DNA of 64,000 nucleotides from Abyssibacter sp036156195 (GTDB lineage Bacteria > Pseudomonadota > Gammaproteobacteria > Nevskiales > OUC007), in the NCBI GenBank assembly GCA_036156195.1, contig JAYZUZ010000007.1:189913-253912 (forward strand), given 5' to 3'. Made by a program: the position numbers and the translations under genes. This document shows positions 41,995-51,163 of the stretch, piece after piece. Within the stretch, counting starts at the first letter, position 1. The number at the start of each line of letters is the position of its first letter. The notes beneath the pieces were generated by a model that made no database searches, was not told the origin of the DNA, and worked only from the letters and a program-made list of their open reading frames with translations.

Positions 41995-43764
41995 TCAGGA
42001 AGCTTGGTGGGCGTGTAGCTGGCGCGCTGACTCGGCGGTTTCCGGGAACAGCAGGTCCACAAACCGCTGCGCGGTTGGCTGCGGCTCATGGTTGGCCAGC
42101 CCGGGGCGCTCGTTGGCCTCGATGATGACGTACTCCTCTCCCTCGGGGCGAGGCACCAATAGATCAAGCCCCACCACTGGGATGTCCAGGGCGCGGCTGG
42201 CGGTAATGGCCACGTCCCGCAAATGCGCGGACAGCTGATCCGTCACATCGTGCAGCGTACCGCCTGTATGCAGATTGGCGGTCTTGCGCACAGTCAATCG
42301 CTCTCCGGCCTCGAGAATCGTGTCCATGGTCAGCCCCGCATGCTCCACGCAACGCCGGGTTTCAGCGTCCATGGGAATTCGGCTTTCGCCTTCGGTCGCC
42401 GCTGCGCGGCGTCGCGACAGCTTGTCGATCAGCTGGGAAACCGTGTGTTGCCCGGTACCGCGAATCACCGGCGGCTTGCGCACAGCCGCAGCGACCACGC
42501 GATGGTCGATGACGATGATTCGCAGGTCGTCGCCACTGTGGAAGGTCTCCAGCAGCACGGTCTCGCAAATCGTGCGAGCCTCCTTCACGGCTGAGCGGAG
42601 AACCTGGGGATCGCGCACGTCGACGGAGATGCCGGCGCCTTGCTCGCCACGCGCCGGCTTGACGACCACCGAGCCATGCTCGGCCAAAAATGCTGCGTTT
42701 TCAGCGGGGTCGCCCGCCACTTGCTGCAGCGGCACCTCGAGCCCGGCGTCACGCAGCAACCGGGACGTCACGCGCTTGTTGTCGCAGCGGCTCATGGCAA
42801 TGGCCGTGGTCAGGTCGCTCAGCGACTCCCTGCAGACAATCCGCCGTCCGCCGTGAGACAGGCTGAAGTAAGCCTCGTCGGCATCGATAATCTTGACCCG
42901 AATCCCCCGACGCTTGGCTTCGGTGGTAATGATGCTGGCATAAGGGTTGAGCCGATCTTCATCGTCCGGCCCGATGAACAGCGCATGGTTGATTGGATTC
43001 TTGCGCTTGACGGTAAAGACCGGCACGCGTTGAAAACCCAGCTTCTCGTACAGGCCAATGGCCTGGGTATTGTCGTGCAGCACCGACAAGTCCATGTAGG
43101 CCCGACCACGCGCCAGAAAGGTTTCCGCCAACTGCAGGACCACGGCCTGGCCGACGCCGGGCATCTGACAATCCGGGTCGACAGCCAGGCACCAGAGACT
43201 GGAGCCGTTCTCTGGATCATCGAAGGCCTCGGCGTGATCGACACCCGTGGCCGTGCCGACGATGCGCCCGGTTCCGACCTCCTCGGCCACCAGATAGACC
43301 AGCCGCCGGTTCTTGCGGTTGTCCCACAGGAAATCCGGTGGTGTCGGCACCATGCGCCGCTGCTTGTACAGCCGCAGAATGCCTTCAGCATCGGCCGAGG
43401 TCGTCATCTGGCGCACGATAAACCCCCGCGGACTGGCGGGCTGACGCGGCACGTGATTCAGCCACAGCCGGAACGTATGCGACGGATCGAGAAACAGCTC
43501 CTGCGGAGCATAGGCCAGCACAACGTGCGGATCGCGGATGTAAAACGCGATATCGCGGCGCCCGGTTCGCTCTTCACGCAGGGCCTGCGCCACATCGGCC
43601 GGTTCGCTAAAGGTGTGCGCGAAAACCAACCGCCCCCAGCCACAGTCCAGAATGATGCCGTCCTTAGGGATTTCGCCGTCCGGACCACGTCGCTGCCCGC
43701 CCCATTGCAGCGAAGGGGCTCTGGACCGGTCGAACCGGTGTCCTACGCGCTTTCGATCCGACAT
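41995..43764 (-). CDS. ngg: N-acetylglutaminylglutamine synthetase
   Basis: 589 residues. An N-terminal GNAT acetyltransferase (about 110-270, VDPDCQMPGVGQAVVLQLAE being the acyl-CoA loop) and a C-terminal ATP-grasp ligase (about 310-585, VVVKPARGEQGAGISV, IVIDHRVVAAAVRKPP, VPRPEGEEYVIIEANERPGL). This fusion makes N-acetylglutaminylglutamine from glutamine in the NAGGN pathway, as established in Sinorhizobium meliloti. Second gene of the asnO-ngg-peptidase operon. Confidence 0.93.
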   Translation of the reverse strand: MSDRKRVGHRFDRSRAPSLQWGGQRRGPDGEIPKDGIILDCGWGRLVFAHTFSEPADVAQALREERTGRRDIAFYIRDPHVVLAYAPQELFLDPSHTFRLWLNHVPRQPASPRGFIVRQMTTSADAEGILRLYKQRRMVPTPPDFLWDNRKNRRLVYLVAEEVGTGRIVGTATGVDHAEAFDDPENGSSLWCLAVDPDCQMPGVGQAVVLQLAETFLARGRAYMDLSVLHDNTQAIGLYEKLGFQRVPVFTVKRKNPINHALFIGPDDEDRLNPYASIITTEAKRRGIRVKIIDADEAYFSLSHGGRRIVCRESLSDLTTAIAMSRCDNKRVTSRLLRDAGLEVPLQQVAGDPAENAAFLAEHGSVVVKPARGEQGAGISVDVRDPQVLRSAVKEARTICETVLLETFHSGDDLRIIVIDHRVVAAAVRKPPVIRGTGQHTVSQLIDKLSRRRAAATEGESRIPMDAETRRCVEHAGLTMDTILEAGERLTVRKTANLHTGGTLHDVTDQLSAHLRDVAITASRALDIPVVGLDLLVPRPEGEEYVIIEANERPGLANHEPQPTAQRFVDLLFPETAESARQLHAHQAS

Positions 43765-43809
43765 GGATAGCCTCCGAGATTCAGGATCGAGAATGGAACA
43801 GCAGACCTG

Positions 43810-45576
43810 TTACAGGTTATGTGACTGCAGCCAGAATTCGAGCAGGGCGCATTGCCAGAGTTCCGACCCGCCCAGCGGCGTGATGTGATCCTCCGGCGAC
43901 TTGAACAGGGTATCGAGATAATCCTGCCGGAACAGGGCACGCTCCCGGGCCGCCGGCTGGCTCAAGATGTCCTGGACCATGTCCTTCACCGGCCCCCGGA
44001 TGTACTTGAGCGCCGGCACGGGGAAATAACCCTTGGGTCGGTCGATGACCTCATGGGGAATCACCTCGCGAGCGATCTCCTTGAGGATGTGCTTGCCCGG
44101 CACCTTGTGCTCGGCAGGCACCTGGGCGGCCAGCTCCACCAACTCGTGGTCGAGGAACGGGACGCGCGCCTCCAGACCCCAGGCCATGGTCATGTTATCC
44201 ACGCGCTTGACCGGGTCATCGACCAGCATGATCTGGGTGTCGATGCGTAGCGTCTGATCGATGGGGCGCGTCGCGCCAGCCCGCGCGAAGTGCGCCTCCA
44301 CGAAAGCGCGGCTGTGGTCATCCCCAAGCCATTGAGGATTCAGTGCGCGCGCCATACCGGCTTGATCCCGATCAAAGAAGACCCGAGCGTAATCGCCCAC
44401 CGGATCCGAGGAATTCAGCATCGGCGGATACCAGTGGTAGCCGGCAAACACCTCATCAGCACCCTGCCCGCTCTGCACCACCTTGACGTGCTGGGACACC
44501 GCTTGTGACAGCAGATAAAAACCAACGACATCGTGGCTGACCATCGGCTCGGACATGGCGGCAACCGCGTTGGGCAGCTCCCGCAACATGCGGTCGGACT
44601 CGATGAACAGTTTGTGATGCTCCGTCTGGAACCGGTCCGCAACGATCTTGGAGTACTTGAACTCATCGCCCTCCATGTCGCCGACGCTCTCAAAACCCAC
44701 GGAAAAGGTTTGCAGCCCCGACTGGCCCGCTTCGTCCAGCAACCCGACAATCAGACTGGAATCCAGTCCACCGGACAGCAGCACGCCCACCGGCACATCG
44801 GCCACCAGACGGCGATCCACCGCCTGCCGCAGGCTGGTGTGAACGCGATCCTTCCAGTCGTCAAAACTGAGATTGCGATCGGCCTCGGGCGTGCCGAAAT
44901 ACGGCCGCCAGTACTCCTGCATTTCACGACGGCCATCCGGATGGATACGCATGCTGTGCGCAGGCGGCAGTTTGCGCACCTGCTGGAGCATGGTGTGCGG
45001 GGCCGGCACCACGGCGTGGAAGCTCATGTAGTGATGCAGCGCGACCGGGTCCAGATCCCGGCTGATGCCGCCACCGGCGACAAGTGCCGGCAATGAGGAC
45101 GCAAAGCGCAGGCCGCCGTCGACTTCGGCGTAGTACAGCGGCTTGATCCCCAAGCGGTCGCGGGCGACGAAGACCTCGCCAGTGTCACGCGAGACAATGA
45201 CTACGGCAAACATGCCATTGAGCCGTTGCACGAAATCCGGCCCCCAGGCGTGGTAGGCCTTGAGCAGGACTTCGGTATCGCCCTCCGAGAAGAACCGGTA
45301 ACCCTTGGCCTCCAGTTCTGCGCGCAGTTCGCGGAAGTTGTAGATGGCGCCGTTGTATACGCCGGCGAGTCCCAGCTGGGCGTCGATCATCGGCTGCTGG
45401 CTGGCATCCGATAAGTCGATGATTTTCAGACGACGGTGCCCAAGCGCGACGGGGCCTTGCGACCAGACGCCGCCGGCATCCGGTCCTCGTGGTTCCATGG
45501 CATCGGCCATGGCACGCACCGCGCCCAGGTCCGGCTGCCGGTGATCGAATCGAATCTCACCGCACAGTCCGCACAT
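43810..45576 (-). CDS. asnO: N-acetylglutaminylglutamine amidotransferase (asparagine-synthase family)
   Basis: 588 residues. The ATG at 45576 (AAAGGAG 8 nt upstream) exposes Cys2 (MCGLCGE), the Ntn-type glutaminase nucleophile; the longer frame would bury it. The C-terminal synthetase half has the ATP pyrophosphatase motif VLLSGGLDSSLIVGL. In NAGGN synthesis this enzyme amidates the C-terminus of N-acetylglutaminylglutamine. First gene of the osmoprotectant operon. Confidence 0.92.
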   Translation of the reverse strand: MCGLCGEIRFDHRQPDLGAVRAMADAMEPRGPDAGGVWSQGPVALGHRRLKIIDLSDASQQPMIDAQLGLAGVYNGAIYNFRELRAELEAKGYRFFSEGDTEVLLKAYHAWGPDFVQRLNGMFAVVIVSRDTGEVFVARDRLGIKPLYYAEVDGGLRFASSLPALVAGGGISRDLDPVALHHYMSFHAVVPAPHTMLQQVRKLPPAHSMRIHPDGRREMQEYWRPYFGTPEADRNLSFDDWKDRVHTSLRQAVDRRLVADVPVGVLLSGGLDSSLIVGLLDEAGQSGLQTFSVGFESVGDMEGDEFKYSKIVADRFQTEHHKLFIESDRMLRELPNAVAAMSEPMVSHDVVGFYLLSQAVSQHVKVVQSGQGADEVFAGYHWYPPMLNSSDPVGDYARVFFDRDQAGMARALNPQWLGDDHSRAFVEAHFARAGATRPIDQTLRIDTQIMLVDDPVKRVDNMTMAWGLEARVPFLDHELVELAAQVPAEHKVPGKHILKEIAREVIPHEVIDRPKGYFPVPALKYIRGPVKDMVQDILSQPAARERALFRQDYLDTLFKSPEDHITPLGGSELWQCALLEFWLQSHNL

Positions 45577-45630
45577 AGAGGCTCCTTTGACGTTGACGAC
45601 GGCTAGGTCGTCTTGCGTAAGTGGCCCCAA

Positions 45631-45659
45631 AGCATAGCCAAGCCCCGGCCCTGACTCAA
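45631..45659 (-). promoter_or_regulatory. candidate promoter of the NAGGN operon
   Basis: On the minus strand TTGAGT (45654-45659), 17-bp spacer, TATGCT (45631-45636); expected start near 45624, about 48 nt upstream of the asnO ATG. Moderate match only. Confidence 0.4.
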
Positions 45660-45687
45660 ATTCAGGGCATTGATTTTAAAGATTTTT

Positions 45688-46551
45688 TTACCCGGATTCG
45701 TCACCGAGACTCGCGGTGACACCGCCCACTAGTTCCGGATAAATCGGTTCAAATCCAAGACCTTCGCGCAGCCGCTGCGTCCGCAGACGACGGGATTCGC
45801 GCACGAACGATGCGGCCTGCGCACCCAGGCTTTGTTCAGCCTGCGCCAACGGGATTTGCGGTGGTTCCGGCAGATTCAGCAGGCGGGCACAGGTTAAGAA
45901 GTACTCGGTCATCGTCGATGGCTGGCCATCGCTGACGTTGTAGACAGGCTCGATCTGCTCAGCCGTCAGGGCCAACCAGCAGACGCGAGCCAGATCCTCG
46001 ACATGGATGCGGTTGCTCCACGGCGCTTCGGCCGGGCGAATCACAGGCAGGCCGCGCTGCAGCCGCTGGACCGGCAGGCGTCCGGGGCCGTAGATGCCCG
46101 GCACCCGCAGGCGACAGACCGAGACCCCGGTCTGTTCCGACCAGACCTGCAGTTGTTGTTCGGCATCGGCCCGCCGCAGCGCGCGCGGGGTGGTTGGCCG
46201 CAGTTCGGCTGTTTCATCGACCCAGGCGCCGCCGTGGTCACCATAAACGCCGGATGTGCTGATGTAGACCAGACGCTGTGGCAGCGGCTGGAGCGCGGCC
46301 AGCACGCGCCGAATGCGGGTGTCCTGCGTCCCTTGGCGCGGAGGCGGAGCGGTGACAAGCACCCGGTCGGCAACGGGCAGGGCAGACACTGCATCGTCCA
46401 AATCCAACTGCCGGGCTTCTACACCCTCAGCGGCCAGCCGCCGCGCCGATTCTGTCGTGCGCACCACTCCCACGCAGCGCTGGCCAGCCGCCTGCGCCAG
46501 CCTCGCGACACGCCGGCCGGTATCGCCACAACCGATGATCAGCAGGCTCAT
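45688..46551 (-). CDS. SDR-type NAD(P)-dependent epimerase/dehydratase-like protein
   Basis: 287 residues. A Rossmann start LLIIGCGDTGRRVARLA, LVYISTSGVYGDHGGAWVDET in place of the classic SxnYxxxK, and GIYGPGRLPVQRL; the core is an extended short-chain dehydrogenase of the YeeZ-like group. ATG at 46551 with GGAGG upstream. Divergent from the ferredoxin-type oxidoreductase gene. Substrate unknown. Confidence 0.85.
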   Translation of the reverse strand: MSLLIIGCGDTGRRVARLAQAAGQRCVGVVRTTESARRLAAEGVEARQLDLDDAVSALPVADRVLVTAPPPRQGTQDTRIRRVLAALQPLPQRLVYISTSGVYGDHGGAWVDETAELRPTTPRALRRADAEQQLQVWSEQTGVSVCRLRVPGIYGPGRLPVQRLQRGLPVIRPAEAPWSNRIHVEDLARVCWLALTAEQIEPVYNVSDGQPSTMTEYFLTCARLLNLPEPPQIPLAQAEQSLGAQAASFVRESRRLRTQRLREGLGFEPIYPELVGGVTASLGDESG

Positions 46552-46634
46552 CGCGCCTCCAGTATTCGCTGCGCACATGGGCGAGGGCCCGGAGGGTCCG
46601 CTACCATCGCGGGTCGATTCAGGCGGAAGACGTC

Positions 46635-47681
46635 GTGCCCCATCAGGTTTCCATCGCCAACAGTGATATTGAGTTTACCGTTGAAGACGGCGAGTCGGTG
46701 CTGGACGCCGCACTGCGTCTGGGCCTGCCCGTGCCCTATGGCTGCAAGACCGGTGGCTGTGGCGCCTGCCGGGCCCGCGTGATCGAGGGTCGCGTAGAGC
46801 ATCAGCATGATCCACGCGCGCTATCGGCTTCGGAGCGGGCGGCAGGCCTGGCCCTGCTCTGCCAGGCCGAAGCGCGGTCTGACTTGACCGTGGATGTGCA
46901 GCTGCTGGCCCGAGATGGCCGGCACAAGGTTCGCAGCGTGCCCGCGCGGGTCGACGTGAAGGAGCGGATTTCCCACGACGTCGTGCACATGGTCTTGCAG
47001 CTGCCGAAAGCCCGCGCCTTTGACTTTCTCCCGGGTCAGTACGTCGACATTCTGCTGCGCGATGGTCGCCGCCGGAGCTTTTCCATCGCCAGCCCACCCA
47101 ACGCCGATAACCGCATCGAAATGCAGCTGCGCCACGTGCCGGGTGGCAGCTTTGTCAGCTATGTCATCAACGAGATGCCGGACTGTGCGGTGCTGCGTAT
47201 CCAGGGGCCATTGGGCGGGTTTTACCTGCGTGAGGCCCCCGAGCGGCCCGCCATCTTCATCGCTGGCGGCACGGGCTTCGCCCCGATCCGGGCCATGCTG
47301 ATGGATGCACTCGCCCGCGGGGAGTCCCGGCCACTGCACCTGTACTGGGGCGCGCGTGCACAACGCGACTTGTATGAACACGCATTGGCCGAGCGCTGGG
47401 CGAGTGAACACCCCAACCTGCACTACACACCCGTACTGTCGGAGCCGGCGGCGGAGGATGCGTGGACCGGAGCCACCGGATTCGTGCATGAGCAGGTGGT
47501 TCGAGACTTCCCTGACTGCAGCGGCTGCGACGTCTATCTCAGTGGGCCGCCGGTGCTCGTAGAATCAGCCAAACGCGACTTAGCCGACTGCGGCCTGCGA
47601 CCGGAACGGACGTTCTACGACGCGTTCGAGTATGCCTTCGTGACCTGGCCGGACGACGAGCAACCCGGCGCCTCACGTTAG
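46635..47681 (+). CDS. 2Fe-2S ferredoxin/FAD/NAD(P) oxidoreductase
   Basis: 348 residues from a GTG. An N-terminal plant-type ferredoxin domain with Cys37, 42, 45 and 76 (C-x4-C-x2-C-x30-C), an FAD domain (RRSFSIASPP) and an NAD(P) domain (GGTGFAPIRAM, VYLSGPP), the architecture of CDP-6-deoxyglucoseen reductase, AscD-type enzymes and many aromatic-oxygenase reductases. It passes electrons from NAD(P)H to a partner that is not evident here. Confidence 0.88.
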   Translation: MPHQVSIANSDIEFTVEDGESVLDAALRLGLPVPYGCKTGGCGACRARVIEGRVEHQHDPRALSASERAAGLALLCQAEARSDLTVDVQLLARDGRHKVRSVPARVDVKERISHDVVHMVLQLPKARAFDFLPGQYVDILLRDGRRRSFSIASPPNADNRIEMQLRHVPGGSFVSYVINEMPDCAVLRIQGPLGGFYLREAPERPAIFIAGGTGFAPIRAMLMDALARGESRPLHLYWGARAQRDLYEHALAERWASEHPNLHYTPVLSEPAAEDAWTGATGFVHEQVVRDFPDCSGCDVYLSGPPVLVESAKRDLADCGLRPERTFYDAFEYAFVTWPDDEQPGASR

Positions 47682-47773
47682 TTCAGGCCCATGCTGTCGC
47701 CGTGACCCTGCGGCCCAGTTAACATCGGATCATTGTGTCGGTCATTCGACGACCCACTCCGGGGAATCATCCA

Positions 47774-50269
47774 ATGCGTCAGTCTTTGTTCTCAGCCTAT
47801 GTCCGTATGACGGTCGGGCATCCTGTGGTTGCGGGCCTACTCGTGGCCCTGCTGTTTGGCCTGGCGCTGCTCTACGCCCCGGACTTCCGCCTCGATGCGT
47901 CATCGGATTCGCTCGTCCTGGAAAACGACAATGACCTGGCGTACTACCGCACGGTCACGGACCGCTACGGTTCGGAGGAATTCATCGTCGTCACCTATAC
48001 GCCGGATGGTGACCTGTTTTCGGATGAGACCCTGGCGCGGCTGGGCGCCCTGAAGGCGGCGCTGCTGGACGTCGACATCATTGCGTCGGTCACGACGATT
48101 CTGGACGTGCCACTCATCCAAAGCCCACCGATGAGCCTGACGGAGGTTGCACAAGGCACGCGCACCCTGCTCGACCCGGGCACGGACCGGGAGATGGCGC
48201 GCGAGGAGTTCCTGAACAGCCCGCTGTATCGCAATCTGCTGGTCAGCCCAGACGGCTCGACGACCGCCATTCAGGGCACATTGACCGCCGCGCCGGAACT
48301 CGAAGCGCTGCTGACGCAGCGCAACGCCTTACGCCGCCAGGCTGCGAATGGCGCACTCAGCGCTGCGCAGCAGGCGGAACTGACATCGGTCTCGGCGCGG
48401 TACGACGAACTGTCCGCCCAACGTCAAACCGCCATTACCGAGGGCATAGAGCACATCCGCGAGATCATGGATGGCTATCGCGACGAAGCCGAACTGTTCC
48501 TCGGCGGCGTGCCGATGATCGCCTCGGACATGATCGACTTCGTCCGCTCGGATATCGAACTGTTCAGCGGCGTGGTCGGCGTGCTGCTCATCGTGCTGCT
48601 TGCCCTGGCCTTCCGTCGTCTGCGCTGGGTTGTGCTGCCGGCTGCAATTTGCACCATTGTGGTGCTGACCATGGTCGGTCTGCTGGGGTTGATGGAATGG
48701 CCCGTCACCGTGGTGTCCTCCAACTTCACGGCACTGACGCTCATCATCACCCTGTCGCTCACGGTGCATCTGGTGGTCCGACATCTGGAGCTGCATGCGG
48801 AGCACCCGGATGCCAAACAGCGCTGGCTTGTTACAGAGACGCTGCGTAGCAAGCTGGCTCCATCCATCTTTACGACACTGACCACAATCGTCTCATTCGC
48901 ATCGCTCATCATCGCTGACATCCGGCCGGTCATCGACTTTGGCCTGATGATGGTTTGCGGCGTGGCACTGGCCTTTGTCATCACCTTCCTGCTGTACCCC
49001 GCCGCCCTGACCCCGCTCAAACCTGGTACGCCGTCGATTGGGCAACGCGATGTCACCGCGCACGTCACCCAAGGCTTTGCTGGCGCCATCGAGCGCTTTG
49101 GCGGCTTCACCTTGGCCGTCTACGCGGTGGTGCTGGTGGCCGCGGTGATTGGCATCACCCGGCTGGGCGTGGAAAACCGCTTCATCGATTACTTCAAGCC
49201 CTCGACCGAGATCTACCAGGGCATGGTGCAGATCGACAAGAAACTCGGCGGTACCACCCCACTGGACGTGATCATCAACGCCCCTCAGGACTTTCTGGAC
49301 GAACAGGCAGCATTTGCCGAGGAGTTCGGCGACGCCCTGGGCAGCGGCGGACTCTCCGCTGACAGTTACTGGTACAACAGCTACGAGCTGGAAACCGTTC
49401 AGGCCATCCATGATTACCTGGATGAACTGCCTGAAACCGGCAAGGTGCTGTCGCTGGCCACGACCATGGACATGATGACCCAGCTCAACGGCGGCGAACC
49501 GTTGTCGAATTTCATCCTGTCGATCATGTACAACCGGCTCCCGGCCGACATCAAGTCGATTCTGATCGACCCCTACATGTCGGACGACGGGAACCAGGTT
49601 CGCTTCTCGATCCGGGTCATCGATTCGGATTCCAACCTACGCCGCGACGCCCTACTGAAGAAAATCCGCAGCGACTTGACCGAGCAGTTTGATCTGCAGC
49701 CCGAGCAGCTCCGCCTGTCGGGCCTGCTGGTGCTCTACAACAACGTGCTGCAAAGCCTGTTCGATTCGCAGATCAAGACCATGGGCACGGTGTTCGTCGT
49801 CATCGCGCTCATGCTGGCGGTGCTGTTCCGGTCGATCCCGCTGGCGCTCATCGGCGTCGTGCCGACCCTGTTCGCAGCTGCCAGCATCCTCGGCCTGATG
49901 GGATGGCTGGGCATTCCGCTGGATATCATGACCATCACCATCGCCGCCATCACCATCGGCATTGGCGTGGATAACACCATCCACTACACCCATCGCTTCG
50001 TCGAGGAGCTAACCGGCGACGGACCGGCCCGCGGAGACTACTGGGCCGCCATGCGCAACACGCATGGATCGGTGGGCCGTGCGATCTACTACACCTCGAT
50101 CACGGTGACCGTCGGCTTCTCCATCCTGGCGCTATCGAACTTCGTGCCGATCATGTACTTCGGCCTGTTCACCGGCCTGGCCATGCTGCTGGCGCTCATC
50201 GCCAACCTGACCCTGCTGCCGCTGCTGTTCGCTGTGATCAAGCCGATTCGAGTCCCTGCCGCCGCCTAG
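47774..50269 (+). CDS. RND/MMPL-family membrane transporter
   Basis: 831 residues from an ATG at 47774 (GGGGAA upstream; an in-frame GTG at 47735 is an alternative). Two halves, each a lone membrane helix, a large periplasmic domain and a cluster of five helices (VVGVLLIVLLALAFRRLRWVVLPA ... and VFVVIALMLAVLFRSIPLALIGVVPTLFAA), matching the MMPL/RND-superfamily pattern with an SSD-like region. Candidate lipid, hopanoid or metabolite exporter; substrate not deducible. Ends on a CTAG shared with the convergent gene. Confidence 0.88.
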   Translation: MRQSLFSAYVRMTVGHPVVAGLLVALLFGLALLYAPDFRLDASSDSLVLENDNDLAYYRTVTDRYGSEEFIVVTYTPDGDLFSDETLARLGALKAALLDVDIIASVTTILDVPLIQSPPMSLTEVAQGTRTLLDPGTDREMAREEFLNSPLYRNLLVSPDGSTTAIQGTLTAAPELEALLTQRNALRRQAANGALSAAQQAELTSVSARYDELSAQRQTAITEGIEHIREIMDGYRDEAELFLGGVPMIASDMIDFVRSDIELFSGVVGVLLIVLLALAFRRLRWVVLPAAICTIVVLTMVGLLGLMEWPVTVVSSNFTALTLIITLSLTVHLVVRHLELHAEHPDAKQRWLVTETLRSKLAPSIFTTLTTIVSFASLIIADIRPVIDFGLMMVCGVALAFVITFLLYPAALTPLKPGTPSIGQRDVTAHVTQGFAGAIERFGGFTLAVYAVVLVAAVIGITRLGVENRFIDYFKPSTEIYQGMVQIDKKLGGTTPLDVIINAPQDFLDEQAAFAEEFGDALGSGGLSADSYWYNSYELETVQAIHDYLDELPETGKVLSLATTMDMMTQLNGGEPLSNFILSIMYNRLPADIKSILIDPYMSDDGNQVRFSIRVIDSDSNLRRDALLKKIRSDLTEQFDLQPEQLRLSGLLVLYNNVLQSLFDSQIKTMGTVFVVIALMLAVLFRSIPLALIGVVPTLFAAASILGLMGWLGIPLDIMTITIAAITIGIGVDNTIHYTHRFVEELTGDGPARGDYWAAMRNTHGSVGRAIYYTSITVTVGFSILALSNFVPIMYFGLFTGLAMLLALIANLTLLPLLFAVIKPIRVPAAA

Positions 50270-50679
50270 TCCGGCGTGCGCGTCACGATCAGCCGGGCAT
50301 CCAGCAAGGCGGCGCTGCGATGCACGGCACCAGCCTGGTAGTCGGCGTTACCCACCATGTCCAGAAAGGCCGACAGACTGGGGTAACGCACCAGCAGCAT
50401 TTCGTCCCAGTCTTCGCCGTCGGGTCCGATAAAACGCCCTAGCACGTCAGCCATGACCACCGGCTCGCCGCCGACCGCCCGGACATGGCGAATCGCAATC
50501 TCCGAGTACCGCGCGTAAGCGGCTCGCCCGGCACAGGGCCGCTGCTCGGACCCTGCGGGATACTCGGCCTGATCGCGAAAACGCAGCAGATTGAGCATGG
50601 TGACCGGGGTGTCCAGCGGGATGTCAGCAGCAATGCGCTTGAGGTCGGCGGGTGTGGGGTCGATCGTGCGTGGGGTCAT
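50266..50679 (-). CDS. DUF1330-family protein
   Basis: 137 residues. A dimeric alpha-beta barrel-like fold: VTMLNLLRFRDQA, YARYSEIAIRHVRAVGGEPVVMADV, DWDEMLLVRYPSLSAFLDMVGNADYQAGAVHR is the classic DUF1330 pattern. Function unknown. Follows the EncFtn-like gene on the same strand, after a hairpin. Confidence 0.8.
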   Translation of the reverse strand: MTPRTIDPTPADLKRIAADIPLDTPVTMLNLLRFRDQAEYPAGSEQRPCAGRAAYARYSEIAIRHVRAVGGEPVVMADVLGRFIGPDGEDWDEMLLVRYPSLSAFLDMVGNADYQAGAVHRSAALLDARLIVTRTPD

Positions 50680-50749
50680 GGTGGCGGCAGCGGCTCCGGA
50701 TCAGCAATCAAGTCGCCGCTATCCTCACATGCGCTCGCCCAACACGACA

Positions 50750-50769
50750 ACGCCACCCGAAGGTGGCGT
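50750..50769 (-). terminator. hairpin after EncFtn-like gene
   Basis: ACGCCACC-CGAA-GGTGGCGT, 8-bp perfect stem with tetraloop, ahead of a weak T-rich tail on the minus strand (TTGTCGTGTT). Confidence 0.55.
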
Positions 50770-50796
50770 GTGCGCGATCGGATTCCAGACCATCCG

Positions 50797-51096
50797 CTAG
50801 TGCTCGTCGTCACCATGGGCAATCGGCTTGTCCGTGAACAGGTAGTCCTTCAACTCCTTGTCCATCCGGGGGTCGCGTCGACGAATCCACTCCAGCGTCA
50901 TCGCAGCATGCTCTTTTTCCTCGTCTCGATTGTGCTCGAGAATGGCCTTGAGCTCCGGATCCTTACAGGCGGCGACACGCTGGTTGTACCAGTCCACGGC
51001 CTCCAGTTCTTCCATCAGCGATTCAATGGCGCGGTGCATGTCGCGCACCTCATCGCTCAGTTCTTCGACGGGTTCGTGATAGCCCTCATGGGACAT
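50797..51096 (-). CDS. encapsulated-ferritin-like (EncFtn) ferroxidase, without cargo tail
   Basis: 99 residues from an ATG with GAGGAG upstream. The sequence IESLMEELEAVDWYNQR and HNRDEEKEHAAMTLEWIRR is that of EncFtn, the half-ferritin ferroxidase described in Rhodospirillum rubrum. Ferroxidase ligands map to Glu30, Glu60 and His63, with Trp36 and Tyr37 at the second shell. Known EncFtn proteins end in a C-terminal encapsulin-targeting peptide; here the protein stops after PIAHGDDEH. No HK97-type encapsulin gene is in the window. It is 67 bp downstream of hemY with no obvious terminator between, so it may be read with the heme operon. Confidence 0.88.
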   Translation of the reverse strand: MSHEGYHEPVEELSDEVRDMHRAIESLMEELEAVDWYNQRVAACKDPELKAILEHNRDEEKEHAAMTLEWIRRRDPRMDKELKDYLFTDKPIAHGDDEH

Positions 51097-51163
51097 GACT
51101 CACTCCTCGGGTGCAGATGATTCGTTAGCGTAGCGCGACACGCCACCCCGAAAGCCGGGATGT

